Shown here piece after piece: positions 33,284 through 42,600 of a stretch of 64,000 nucleotides of DNA. A program made the translations under genes and the position numbers. The notes beneath the pieces are model-generated. The model made no database searches and had not been told where the DNA came from. It saw nothing but the letters and a program-made list of their open reading frames with translations. The stretch's first letter is position 1. Every line of letters starts with the position of its first letter. This DNA is from Bugula neritina (Eukaryota; Bryozoa; Gymnolaemata; Cheilostomatida; Bugulidae), in contig CAXIUT010000291.1 of NCBI GenBank assembly GCA_964035545.1, forward strand, positions 1-64,000. The letters are read 5' to 3'.

Positions 33284-33628
33284 TTATTCCAGCAGCGTAA
33301 TAGCTCGTGCCAATACCTCATCTGTTAATACATCTGGCACTGACTCAACCAGTCGCGCCTCTCGCGCTTTATAATCAACTGTTCTTATTTGATTACAGAG
33401 AATAGCACCCTGTGTCTCTGTTCCGGTGCCCATTAACGGCACAGCCCAATGGTTTTCTCTGGCAAAGTTGCCGCCTTGTGTAATGGGGCATAACAACACA
33501 CTACCGAATCTATTGAATTCCACTGGCGAGAGAACAAAGGCTGGTCGGTAGCCGTGCTGCTCCTTTCCCAGTGCCGGATCAAATGATAATTTGATAATGT
33601 CGCCGCGCTTCGGGGTAAACCTGCTCAT
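33284..33628 (-). CDS. ChpB/MazF-family endoribonuclease toxin
   Basis: 114 residues with the MazF fold marks: FTPKRGDIIKLSFDPALGKEQHGYRPAFVLSP (the G-D-I and R-P-A motifs), LLCPITQGGNFARENHWAVPL, and ILCNQIRTVDYKAREARLVESVP. The PITQGGNFAR segment is closest to E. coli ChpB. Such toxins cut mRNA at short sequences and stop translation. It overlaps the antitoxin gene by 4 nt and is convergent with the TumE/TumA pair. Confidence 0.88.
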   Translation of the reverse strand: MSRFTPKRGDIIKLSFDPALGKEQHGYRPAFVLSPVEFNRFGSVLLCPITQGGNFARENHWAVPLMGTGTETQGAILCNQIRTVDYKAREARLVESVPDVLTDEVLARAITLLE

Positions 33629-33876
33629 ATTTCTTCATTTCCGGCTAGCGGGGCATTTTCAAAGGCCGGGTCTGTGGGCAAAGTGTCGCCTTCTTCCATG
33701 CCTTCCAGCAGTTCCGCCAGTGTGTAGCGTTTGCGTGCTGGTTTCATCGTGATTTGGTCGCCATCCATCATCAGCTCTACTTTTGAACCGGCGGACAGGT
33801 GAAGGGATGAGAGGAAGCCGGGAGGTATAGCAAGGACGACGGAGCCGCCCAGTGGTCTGAGTGTTGCATTTGCCAT
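33625..33876 (-). CDS. ChpS/MazE-family antitoxin
   Basis: 83 residues. The N-terminal AbrB/MazE swapped-hairpin domain reads RPLGGSVVLAIPPGFLSSLHLSAGSKVELMMDGDQITMKP. The acidic C-terminal tail (LAELLEGMEEGDTLPTDPAFENAP) would wrap around the toxin. It binds and neutralises the adjacent ChpB-like toxin and should repress its own promoter, where a palindrome lies (33922-33945). Confidence 0.88.
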   Translation of the reverse strand: MANATLRPLGGSVVLAIPPGFLSSLHLSAGSKVELMMDGDQITMKPARKRYTLAELLEGMEEGDTLPTDPAFENAPLAGNEEI

Positions 33877-33921
33877 TTTCGTTACTCCATAACATCATTG
33901 TGTACGAAAAGACTATAGCAT

Positions 33922-33945
33922 AAAGTTAAACTTTTATTTAACTTT
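33922..33945 (-). promoter_or_regulatory. Palindromic operator/promoter of the ChpS-ChpB operon
   Basis: AAAGTTAAA (33922-33930) and TTTAACTTT (33937-33945) form a perfect 9-bp inverted repeat with a 6-bp spacer, about 45 bp before the antitoxin start. On the minus strand a TATAGT -10-like box follows directly, so the palindrome occupies the -35/-10 interval, as expected for autorepression. Confidence 0.6.
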
Positions 33946-33998
33946 GGTTAATCTTAGCGTCTCGGTTGAGTATGCTACCTGGTCGCCGGGAGGGGGCT

Positions 33999-34673
33999 TT
34001 AACGCTGATATCGACTCAGCATATTCACCATTGCACCATTACGTATCGCATAAGCCATATCAAAAACGGTTTTGTTGTCTCGTGTGCTGGCGTGAACCGG
34101 AGAACCGATACGGATTAGGTATTGCGCGGCTTTTACATGCCCAAAGCGCACCGCATGATGCAGCGGGAGCCAGCCATTGGTGGTTTTTACGTTATGCCGA
34201 GCGCCTCTGCTGTGGAGATAATGAAGTACATCCACCTTGCCTGCCGAAGCGGCGGCATGCATCGCTGTTTCTCTGGATTGGTTCTTGAAGTTCAGATTAG
34301 CGCCCTGCTGAATTAGTTCGGCGACCTGCTTGATATGAGAATCCCGGGCAGCAAAGAACAGTGCCTGGCTCGGATGCATTTTGCCCTCTGCTTTCTGTTG
34401 TGTGTCTGCACCCGCTATGTCTTTCGCGCAGGGGACTTCCAGTTTTTGTCCAACCCGAATGGATGAGGGGCCGTTCTTTAAAACATGGCTGTTTGTGGAA
34501 TAGATCAGAGTATACAGGCTACTACGTCCATAGACGCGGGAAGCAATTATGCCCAGCGAGTCGCCCGTTTGTACCTGATAAGTGCCGCCGCATTTTGGCC
34601 CGCTAGCCTGTACATTGCCCGCTATGAAAAAAGAGGAAAGGCTATACAACGCCAATAATAAATAACGAACCAT
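33999..34673 (-). CDS. Secreted LysM and ankyrin-repeat protein
   Basis: 224 residues. A signal peptide (LLLALYSLSSFFIAGNVQA) is followed by a LysM domain at about residues 28-82 (CGGTYQVQTGDSLGIIASRVYG…IRVGQKLEVPC), which binds peptidoglycan or chitin-like glycans. After a linker come three to four ankyrin repeats (ALFFAARDSHIKQVAELIQQGANLNFKN, TAMHAAASAGKVDVLHYLHSRGARHN, LPLHHAVRFGHVKAAQYLIRIGSPVHA). Ankyrin repeats exported with a wall-binding domain suggest a periplasmic protein-interaction scaffold. GTGAGGCACAT before the ATG is a suitable ribosome site. Confidence 0.85.
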   Translation of the reverse strand: MVRYLLLALYSLSSFFIAGNVQASGPKCGGTYQVQTGDSLGIIASRVYGRSSLYTLIYSTNSHVLKNGPSSIRVGQKLEVPCAKDIAGADTQQKAEGKMHPSQALFFAARDSHIKQVAELIQQGANLNFKNQSRETAMHAAASAGKVDVLHYLHSRGARHNVKTTNGWLPLHHAVRFGHVKAAQYLIRIGSPVHASTRDNKTVFDMAYAIRNGAMVNMLSRYQR

Positions 34674-34895
34674 ATGTGCCTCACATGAAAATGTGTTGAT
34701 AACTCTCGCGCTGCTTTCAGTTGTTTGGGGTTCCCGTACCCGGTTAATGGTTGTTGGGAGTTTTGGTGACTATATAGGTTATCTCTGTGTAAGCAGGCAA
34801 GTTGAATGGTTATAAGTATATAATTTGCTGACCTTAGGCTTGAAATAAAGATGATTGATGGGGATGAATGCGCAAGATGTTGCGATGCATGGACA

Positions 34896-35951
34896 TTAAA
34901 CCTTTCCATCACTGGACAAGAGGACGGCTATTGGCCTGCTCGCCGGGAACTGTGCGCAGATAATTAGCATCACCACGGTGATCGGGACAGACAGGATCAT
35001 CCCGGTAATCCCCCAGATTGAACCCCAGATGGCCAGCGCCAGCATAATCACCAGTCCACTCAGGTTCAGGCTTGATCCCATTAAGCGGGGTTCGATGATG
35101 TTTCCAATCGTGAATTGCAGGCCGCCCAGAAATACCAGCACGGCAAAAAATTGCCATGAGGTGTCAAATTGCACCAGAGCGAGCAGAGCCGGGAAAACAA
35201 CGCCTAACATTGAGCCAATAGTCGGGATGTAATTCAGCAGGAAAATAATAAATCCCCAAAACACGGCGTAATCCACGCCAATCAGGGTTAAAAGCAGAAA
35301 GCTCAGTATTCCCGTCATCATGCTAACCAGCGTTTTGACGCTAAGGTAAATCCGAATTTTCTGCATGATTTCTGTGCGGACATGTTGCGCTCTGCTGAGT
35401 TTTTCGGGGTCTTTGAATAACGCTGTAAATTTCTTTTCGAACACGGTTTGTTCCGCAAACAGGAACATCAGGTAAATCATCACCAGCATCAATGTGCCGG
35501 TGACGCTACCTATCATTGATGTCGTCCAGCTGACCAGTTTTTGCAGGTTAAGCAGGTCGCTGAGTTTATCCATGTGGAACTCAGATTTAGGCGTAACTTT
35601 TGCGATTAGCCCCTGCAATTTTTCCTGGATATTTTCCTGATAATCCTGAGCATGGGTTGATAGCTCCGCAACATTTTGTGCAACCATATTGATCACCAGC
35701 ATAACCAGCGTGATCATCACCAGAAAGGCTCCGGCTAAGGCGATGGGGTAAGGAATGCTAAAGTTACTGATGGGAGGTGATTGCAGGACGCGTGCAATAC
35801 TGTCCAACAGATACCAAAGGATCAGCGCAAGAATCAGTGGGATCAGTAGGTTGCGGCCAATGATTAATAGCCAGCCCACTATAATGGTAGCTAATAGTAT
35901 GCTGGCGATATTCAGCGCGCTGATATTCAGGGTCTCGTTCGGGCGGTGCAT
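34896..35951 (-). CDS. AI-2E-family transporter (PerM/TqsA-like permease)
   Basis: 351 residues with about eight membrane helices. They are arranged as two near the N-terminus (IASILLATIIVGWLLIIGRNLLIPLILALILWYLL and LAGAFLVMITLVMLVINMVAQNV), a long soluble segment, then the C-terminal bundle (GVDYAVFWGFIIFLLNYIPTIGSMLGVVFPALLALVQ…IEPRLMGSSLNLSGLVIMLALAIWGSIWGITGMILSVPITVVMLIIC). The NYIP…G and EP…MG…S motifs are the family signatures. Members export autoinducer-2 or act as cation/proton antiporters; the substrate here is unknown. It appears to be transcribed alone. Confidence 0.9.
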   Translation of the reverse strand: MHRPNETLNISALNIASILLATIIVGWLLIIGRNLLIPLILALILWYLLDSIARVLQSPPISNFSIPYPIALAGAFLVMITLVMLVINMVAQNVAELSTHAQDYQENIQEKLQGLIAKVTPKSEFHMDKLSDLLNLQKLVSWTTSMIGSVTGTLMLVMIYLMFLFAEQTVFEKKFTALFKDPEKLSRAQHVRTEIMQKIRIYLSVKTLVSMMTGILSFLLLTLIGVDYAVFWGFIIFLLNYIPTIGSMLGVVFPALLALVQFDTSWQFFAVLVFLGGLQFTIGNIIEPRLMGSSLNLSGLVIMLALAIWGSIWGITGMILSVPITVVMLIICAQFPASRPIAVLLSSDGKV

Positions 35952-36044
35952 AGGGTCTTCCGGTGAAGGCTTTTGAGGGTAACTTTCAATTTATCGCAAA
36001 GCGGCTTAAAAATACATGATCACTTCAGCTTACACAGTAACTCA

Positions 36045-36094
36045 CATGAAAAAGCTTACACTCCGTAGAGCATGTAAGTCTTCGGCTTACACAG
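36045..36094 (+). repeat. Dispersed palindromic repeat, copy A
   Basis: Matches copies at 45012-45061, 43230-43272 and 51648-51690. The shared layout is AAAAGCYY…ACNCCNNNNNAGCATG, a stem of 7-8 bp with a 3-nt loop, and (R)CAG. Here the stem is TGTAAGTC-TTC-GGCTTACA. A partial second tail (AGCTTACACAG) lies just before it at about 36027-36037. Confidence 0.75.
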
Positions 36095-36120
36095 TAGACT
36101 ATGGCTTTGGGAGCAAGAAA

Positions 36121-36888
36121 ATGTCAGCTAAGCTATTTGCCTTGGAGAAAGCCGCCTTCGCCGCATGGCCTGCGCTGGAAACACAGGATATTGGTTCATG
36201 GCACCTGCGGTTTGCTAATGGCTATACTAAGCGTGCGAACTCAGCCAATTTACTGCTACACACTGACCAGCTTGTGCCTGACACGCTGGCGGCAATCGAA
36301 GCTGAGTATCGCCAGCGTGATCTCCCGCCAATATTCCGGCTGGCTTCTTTTGCAGCTGATTGTGCTGTGGATGATAAACTGGCTGATTGTGGTTACCGGT
36401 TGAATGATGTGACTCTGGTGCAGACGCAGTCGTTATCGGATCAGCGCTTTGCCATTGATAACGAGTTGCTGAGTATTGAACTGCTATCAGTTGAGGAGTG
36501 GTTTGAAGCGTTCCAGAGTATCTCCGGCAAGGTTGGAGGAGGGCAGGCAACACATCTTAAAATGCTACAGGCGATTCGTGGGGAATGTGCCTTTGCTGTG
36601 CTGAAACAGGAAGGTGTGGCTGTTTGCTGTGGGTTGGCGGCCATCTCGGATGGTTATCTCGGCCTGTTTGATATTGCTACTGCCGTACACGCACGTAGAC
36701 AAGGTTTGGCGACGCGTTTATGTACCGATTTGCTTTTCTGGGGGCGGCGTAAGAGGGCTGAGTCAGCTTATTTGCAGGTAACTGCACATAACCTTGCTGC
36801 GATTAATGTCTATGAAAAGCTCGGATTTAGGCGTGCTTATGAGTATTGGTATCGGGTAGGCGGCGTACCTTCGGTGCAGATAAAGTGA
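36121..36888 (+). CDS. GNAT-family N-acetyltransferase
   Basis: 255 residues from ATG 36121, preceded by GGGAG; the frame runs back to 36016 but that stretch is the dispersed repeat. The GNAT acetyl-CoA site is in LFDIATAVHARRQGLATRLCTDLLFWGRRKRAESAYLQVTAHNLAAINVYEKLGFRRAYEYWYRVG (Q/R-x-x-G-x-A loop and the N-x-A-x-x-x-Y-x-x-x-GF motif). The N-terminal half (WPALETQDIGSWHLRFANGYTKRANSAN) is typical of a double-GNAT subgroup of unknown substrate. Confidence 0.85.
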   Translation: MSAKLFALEKAAFAAWPALETQDIGSWHLRFANGYTKRANSANLLLHTDQLVPDTLAAIEAEYRQRDLPPIFRLASFAADCAVDDKLADCGYRLNDVTLVQTQSLSDQRFAIDNELLSIELLSVEEWFEAFQSISGKVGGGQATHLKMLQAIRGECAFAVLKQEGVAVCCGLAAISDGYLGLFDIATAVHARRQGLATRLCTDLLFWGRRKRAESAYLQVTAHNLAAINVYEKLGFRRAYEYWYRVGGVPSVQIK

Positions 36889-36933
36889 TTCGGGCTATGT
36901 ATTCAGGGAGTGAAATCTATTCAGGTCTACCGA

Positions 36934-37668
36934 CTACATGCTGTGCAGGACATCGACCAATGCCTTGTTGAGTGTGGCATAACCCGTTGTGTTGAGGTGC
37001 AATAAATCCCTGCTGTATTGCGGATCGATCCTGTTGGGCTGACCAAGCAATAACTGGTAGCCGGGGAAGATAATTACGCCATCAGTTTCCTGTGCCAAAA
37101 TGAATGTGTTGACGTCATTAATGGTTTCGGCCACAGCATCTGACCAGATTAACCGGCGTTCCGGTGGTACTTTACTGAGCGGAAATACTGTGCTGAGAAT
37201 GACTGTGGTGCCTTGTTGTCTGGCCTTGCTGATGATTTCCTGTAAATTATTTTTGCATTGACTGACAATGGCCGCCCGTAATACGGGCTTCAGTGGTATG
37301 ACTTTAAGGTCATTGACGCAGAGTTGCAGCACAATAATGTCTGCCTCCAGCGGTGCAATGTGCTGATCATAACGCAGGCGGATTTGTGCTGAAGTCTGGT
37401 TGCCAATACCCCGGTTGATAAATTCGAAGCCGGTTGTTGCGGATTCATACGGCGCGGGCCAGCTTAGCGCTCGTGAGTCACCAAAGAAAACGACGCGTTT
37501 TTTAGCGACAGATTTAGGCGGCACTTCCTTTTGATAGGTGCTGAGTTGTAATGGATCAAGACGCACTTGATTCACGCTGAGATACAGATTTTTGATCAAT
37601 AAAAATGCGCCGATATTGGCCAGCAGGGATGCAGCTAAAATCAGGCCGGGAATAAGTTTAGTCAGCAT
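36934..37668 (-). CDS. Membrane-anchored SGNH/GDSL hydrolase
   Basis: About 244 residues from the ATG at 37668, where a single N-terminal membrane segment starts (LIPGLILAASLLANIGAFLLI). The frame opens at 37740, which would overlap the divergent scpB. The four SGNH blocks are visible: VVFFGDSRAL (nucleophile S), INRGIGNQTS (G), LQLCVNDL (N) and YSRDLLHLNTTGY (D and H). These are esterases/lipases of broad type, here probably facing the periplasm. Confidence 0.85.
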   Translation of the reverse strand: MLTKLIPGLILAASLLANIGAFLLIKNLYLSVNQVRLDPLQLSTYQKEVPPKSVAKKRVVFFGDSRALSWPAPYESATTGFEFINRGIGNQTSAQIRLRYDQHIAPLEADIIVLQLCVNDLKVIPLKPVLRAAIVSQCKNNLQEIISKARQQGTTVILSTVFPLSKVPPERRLIWSDAVAETINDVNTFILAQETDGVIIFPGYQLLLGQPNRIDPQYSRDLLHLNTTGYATLNKALVDVLHSM

Positions 37669-37730
37669 ATGCTTCGTTCTGTGATGAGATGTTACAATTT
37701 TAGCTGATTCCGTGATGATAAAGGGAAAAT

Positions 37731-38321
37731 GTGTCCGCATTAAATCAATTGCCGCTGGTGTTGGAAGCGATTTTACTGACCGCTGATAAACCCTTGTCGC
37801 TTGAGCGGCTGGAGAAGTACTTTGCGCCGGAAGAGGGTGTGAGCCGGGCGGTTATCCGTGAAGGGTTAGGGCAGCTCAAATTAAAATGTGAGGGTCGTAG
37901 CTTTGATCTCACTGAGACCGGGGCGGGCTATCGCTTGCAGACGCGGGGTGAGTTTCAACAGTGGGTAGCGCGTCACTACGAAGAGAAGCCACCGAAGTAT
38001 TCCAAAGCGTTTCTGGAGACGCTGGCGTTGATCGCGTGGCGACAACCGATTACCCGGGGCGAAATCGAAGAGGTGCGTGGGGTTAGCACCAATGCAAATG
38101 TGATTAAGACCCTGTTGGAGCGTGAATGGATTCGGGTGCTGGGCCACAAAGAAGTGCCGGGTCGCCCGGAAATGTTAGGCACGACCCGCTTGTTTTTAGA
38201 TTACTTTAATCTAAAGTCGCTGGATGATTTGCCTGGCCTGGCTGAGATTAAAGAGCTGGACATGGCTAGCCTACAGCTTGATTTGTTGAAGGAGCCTCCG
38301 GCAAAGGATGGCTCTGCCTGA
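37731..38321 (+). CDS. scpB: Segregation and condensation protein ScpB
   Basis: 196 residues from a GTG with AAGGG upstream. Typical text: LEAILLTADKPLSLERLEKYF, FLETLALIAWRQPITRGEIEEVRGVSTNANVIKTLLEREWIRVLGHKEVPGRPEMLGTTRLFLDYFNLKSLDDLP. ScpB is a winged-helix dimer that binds ScpA and SMC in the condensin complex for chromosome segregation. No scpA lies next to it in this window, which is unusual because the two are often adjacent. Confidence 0.95.
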   Translation: MSALNQLPLVLEAILLTADKPLSLERLEKYFAPEEGVSRAVIREGLGQLKLKCEGRSFDLTETGAGYRLQTRGEFQQWVARHYEEKPPKYSKAFLETLALIAWRQPITRGEIEEVRGVSTNANVIKTLLEREWIRVLGHKEVPGRPEMLGTTRLFLDYFNLKSLDDLPGLAEIKELDMASLQLDLLKEPPAKDGSA

Positions 38322-39440
38322 TTATTGCTTATGAGACAACGCCGCTCTCTGCTGTGGGCGATAAGTATTAACCCGCTCCAGCCAGCCATCGAGTAGGCGT
38401 GCTTCGCGCCGTTCAGAGGGGGCATTCGCAATACGTGTTACCAGTGTATCGTCCGCAGCGCGCATAAACTCAGCCAGTGCGCCGGGGCCGGGCTGTACGG
38501 CTTCCATTGTGCTTAAGACCTGTAGTAACCCCCAGCCCTGGCTATTATAGCGTTCCGCCGGGTTGGCACCGGTGCCCTGAAACTGTACATAGTCGAGTAA
38601 CGGGTAGAGACCACCGGGCGTTTTGAGTAGGGTTTGGTAGCTACGTTGTGCTTGCTGGCGTTTATTGGGTGGTAGTTGATTAATAAGCCCGGGCATGCTC
38701 TGGCGGAGCCGCATTGCCATAAAGTTGGCCTGTAGGTTTAACGTCTTTTGTAAGAAATTCTGCAACTCCCGTGTCTGGCTATCGTTTTGCGAACGCCGGA
38801 ATGTTGTGGTATCTGACCATGGGCTGCCGTTATTGCGGCGACTGGCTAGCCATTTTGGTAGGGGTATCGCGTTGGCTGTGACGTAATTGAGGTAGGCCGG
38901 GAATGTTTCATGGTAGCGCCCGCTTTTACCCGCCGGGTACCAAATGAATTGACCAATACCGAGTGTGGTGAAGTTCTCGCGTTCGTTCCAGCGCACCAAA
39001 CGTTTGGCATCACCCGTCGTTTGATTATGGTAAATACGCTGTGCAACCCAGTTCAGGTCTTTTGCCGGTTGTCTGGCTGTGTTTCCGGTAGCTGGTGTAT
39101 TGACCGGTGATATAACGGGTACATTTAAAGAGGGGGGCGGTGTTAGGTGAGGGTTATATGTGACTGCCACAGGCTGTGGTGGCCTGATAATAGGAGCGTG
39201 CGCTGCTATGCTGGTTGGTTTTTGTACTGTATGGGGTGCTGGCCTTACTGTTTGCACCGGAGTGGAAGTTACCGGCATGGATGCTGTGGGAATGGCTACT
39301 GTTTGAGGGAGACGTAGTTGGGGCGTGTAGATCGGGAAATAGCCGGGGTATACCATCGCCGTATTCGTGTTAAACGGTACGGGTGCCACACAGGCTGTCA
39401 GCAAGCCGACAGTAATGCTCAGAGGAATCATTATTTTCAT
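38322..39440 (-). CDS. Lipoprotein with proline-rich linker and conserved C-terminal domain of unknown function
   Basis: 372 residues. The lipobox LLTAC (Cys at residue 17) marks an outer- or inner-membrane lipoprotein. Residues about 25-125 are Pro/Thr/Val-rich and probably unstructured. The C-terminal domain starts DLNWVAQRIYHNQTTGDAKRLVRWNERENFTTLGIGQFIWYPAGKSGRYHETFPAYLNYV and contains PLPKWLASRRNNGSPWSD and GWGLLQVLSTMEAVQPGPGALAEF. The NExExFxxLGIGxFIWYP block looks like a conserved active or binding site, with Glu residues that could be catalytic. I know similar proteobacterial proteins but no function. It is convergent with scpB, with no gap. Confidence 0.7.
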   Translation of the reverse strand: MKIMIPLSITVGLLTACVAPVPFNTNTAMVYPGYFPIYTPQLRLPQTVAIPTASMPVTSTPVQTVRPAPHTVQKPTSIAAHAPIIRPPQPVAVTYNPHLTPPPSLNVPVISPVNTPATGNTARQPAKDLNWVAQRIYHNQTTGDAKRLVRWNERENFTTLGIGQFIWYPAGKSGRYHETFPAYLNYVTANAIPLPKWLASRRNNGSPWSDTTTFRRSQNDSQTRELQNFLQKTLNLQANFMAMRLRQSMPGLINQLPPNKRQQAQRSYQTLLKTPGGLYPLLDYVQFQGTGANPAERYNSQGWGLLQVLSTMEAVQPGPGALAEFMRAADDTLVTRIANAPSERREARLLDGWLERVNTYRPQQRAALSHKQ

Positions 39441-39640
39441 TATTTAGCCCTATTGTAATGATTATATTTTTTTATAATAGGCTAAATTAGTCGTACTTGC
39501 GACTGAAAAGTTCACTCCGAAGGTGGGTTTGCCCGACTTCTGTATATGAAGCCGGGCCGGGTTTTTCCGCAGCAGGACAGTCTGTTGTTGGACAGGCTCT
39601 TGGTTACCTGAACGGTTTTAGGTTTGCCGGGCTAAACACC

Positions 39641-42600
39641 TCAATCATCAGCATGCATCCAAACCGGCTTTTTAGCAGCAGGCTTCACCGGAGCGGAGGC
39701 TTCTTTGTCTGTCGCTGGCTTTGGTTTTGCAGCAGGCTTGCTTTCAGCATTGCTGGCTACAGATGGTGCGGATTTAACTGCCACCGGCGCTTGCGGCTCT
39801 GCTGTCGCAGGCTTTGCTGCCGGTGCTTTTGGCTCTGCTGCCGCAGATTTCGCTGCCACTGGTGCTTTCGACTCTGCTGTCGCAGGCTTTGTAGTCACTG
39901 GTGCTTTCGGCTCTGTTGCTGTCGCAGGCTTCGCTGCTACCGGTGGTGCTTTTGGCTCCGCTTTGGATGCTGCTACTGCGGGCTTTGCCACTGCTGGTTT
40001 GGGCGTTGCCTTTTTTGCAGATTGTTCAGCAGTATCTGTTGTTGTTTTTGCACCGGTTTTTGGCGAAGCCTTTGTGGCCTTGGTATCCGCGTTCTTGTCA
40101 GCAGTGTCCGCCTGTTTGCTCCTAGTTGGTGTAGGTTTGCTGGTATTTTCACCGGCTGCCGTTGTTTCAGCTTTGGCCGCAGGCTTGGTTGCAGTGGCTT
40201 CTGTTGTCGCTACCGGCTTATCCTTTGGCTTATCGCTCTGTTGCCGGGTGCTTTCGTCCGTTTTGCTGGCCGCCTTTGCCTCGGTGCTAGCCTCTGTGTT
40301 TGCTTTGGCGGAGTGCTTGTTGGATTTGGCCTTGTCACCTCTGGTTGATTTTTTGGGCGTGATGTCAATGATCAGGGGTTCCTGATTATCGACCGGAGTA
40401 GTCGCAGTCTTGCGGCGTCCACCGCCGCGTGGCTTCCTGGTACCGGAGCGGCTCTGTGGCTTTTCCGTATTGCCAGTACTGCTACTATCGGCGACGGCTT
40501 TGGCTGGCGTAGTTGTGGTGTTTTCGTTGCTGCCACTTGTTACGACAGTCGTCGATTGAGAGTTCGCAGTTTTATCCTTAGAGGTGTTGGTGTTGCTGAC
40601 AGCGTCAGGCCCGGCTGCTGCCTGAGTCTGGCTTTGAGGTTCCTGCTGCGCCGACTTAGCTGGCCTTGTTGCCTGGTTTGCTGTGGTTATATCAGCAGCT
40701 TTAGCCGGTGTACCGGTAGCCGTTTTATCTTTAGCTTCAACTTTAGTCTCAGCCGGTGCCGTGGCTTTATTTGTTGCAGTGCTTGTGCCGCTTTCTGCTG
40801 ACGTGGCCTGTTTGTCAGTAGCTGACGGCTTTTCCGCAGTGTCGCTGGCCTTTGCGGCTTGAGGTTTTCTGCCCCGGCGGTTGTTTTTAGCGTCACCCGT
40901 ATTTTTCTGGTTGGTCGCTACTGTTGCGCTTGGTGCCGGTAAGGTAATTTCCAGTGGTGTAGTATCGCTATTAACAGCGAGGGTATCGTTCACTACTGGC
41001 TTATCATTAGTCTTGCGTTCGCGATCATTGCGGCGTCCGCCACGGCGGTTGTTGCGTCTTTCTGTTTTATCGCTTGCTGCCTGGGTACTTTGTGTTTCCT
41101 GAACGTTTTGCTTGTTTTCAGGTGTATTAGCTTTGGGAGGCTGGCGGCGATTGTTGCGCTTATTGCCTCTGGCTTCATTGGCATTTGTGGTGCCCTGCTG
41201 GCTTTGATTGCCATGCGTAGTGCTTTGCTGTCCTTGATTGCCATTCGCGCTATTGCTGTCGTTTTGCTTGCGTCCATTGCGGTTACGACGATTTTGCTGT
41301 TTAGCATCGCTGCCGGACGAGTCGTTGTTCTTCCTGCGATTATTTGGTTTTTGCTGATTATTGCGGCGTGCCGGGCGCTCCTTGTCGCCTGTCGCCTGTT
41401 TTTTCTTAGTTTCCTGCGCTTCTTTGACAGCAGCAATAGGCTCTTCAGTTTTGGCATTGCTGCCAAATAAACCATGTAGCAGGCGACGAATCAGTCCCGG
41501 GTTCTTTTGTACATCCAGTACTTCCGGCTTAGCTGGCTCTGGTTTTTTCTCGATATGCGGGGCAGGCTGGCTGTGAGCAACGTTTCCAACGACAGCGGCT
41601 TCCGGTGCTTTAACGGTTTTATCATCTCTATCCGCCTCGCCATTATCCAGTGGATCGGGTGGCGTAGCTATTTGGGTATAGCTGGCCCCCATGTCTTTCA
41701 TTTCGTCGGTACGTAAGCGGGTAATTTCGAAGTGTGGCGTGTCCATATGTGGATTCGGAATCACGGTCAGTTCGATATTGCGCCGTTTCTGTACGTCGGC
41801 GAGGGCGGCACGTTTCTCATTGAGCAGGAAGGTCGCCACCGGTACCGGTAACTGAGCCGTGACCCGCCCGGTCATTTCTTTCATTGACTCTTCTTCCATC
41901 AAACGCAGGATGGAGAGTGCCAGCGAGTCGGTGTTACGAATGCTGCCGTGGCCGGTACAGCGTGGGCAGACAATCTGGCTGGATTCACCCAGTGACGGGC
42001 GCAGACGCTGGCGTGACATTTCCAGTAAGCCGAAGCGTGAAATACGTCCAACCTGTACTCTGGCGCGGTCTACCTTTAGTGCTTCCTTAAGGCGGCGCTC
42101 AACTTCGCGCTGATGTTTGCTTGGTAGCATATCAATGAAGTCGATAACAATGAGGCCACCAAGGTCACGCAGGCGTAGCTGGCGGGCGACTTCGTCCGCT
42201 GCTTCAAGGTTGGTATTGAGCGCGGTTTCCTCGATGCCTTTGCCTTTGGTGGCGCGGGCCGAGTTGATGTCGATGGAAATGAGCGCTTCGGTATGGTCAA
42301 TAACAATCGCGCCGCCCGAAGGTAGATGTACCTCGCGCTGGAACGCGGTTTCGATCTGATGTTCGATCTGATAGCGGCTGAACAGTGGCGTACTGTCCTT
42401 GTACTGCTTGAGCTTGCGCAGATTATGCGGCATAACGGCCTGCATAAAGTCGTGTGCCTGTTGATAAACCTGTGGATCGTCGATCACGATCTCGCCAATA
42501 TCACGCCGGAAATAGTCGCGTAATGCACGAATAATGACGTTGCTTTCCTGATACAGTAATACCGGGGCTTTATGCTGTTTAGAGGCGGTTTGAATGGCGT

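Noticed and set aside
32259-33300. Integrated element with att sites at tRNA-Val
   Set aside because: I found no repeat of the tRNA 3' end downstream and no integrase gene.
39497-40385. Long plus-strand open frames opposite the rne gene
   Set aside because: They are shadows of the low-complexity K/P/A/T-rich C-terminus of RNase E; they are mostly Cys/Arg/Phe or Ala/Val runs with no ribosome site or domain.
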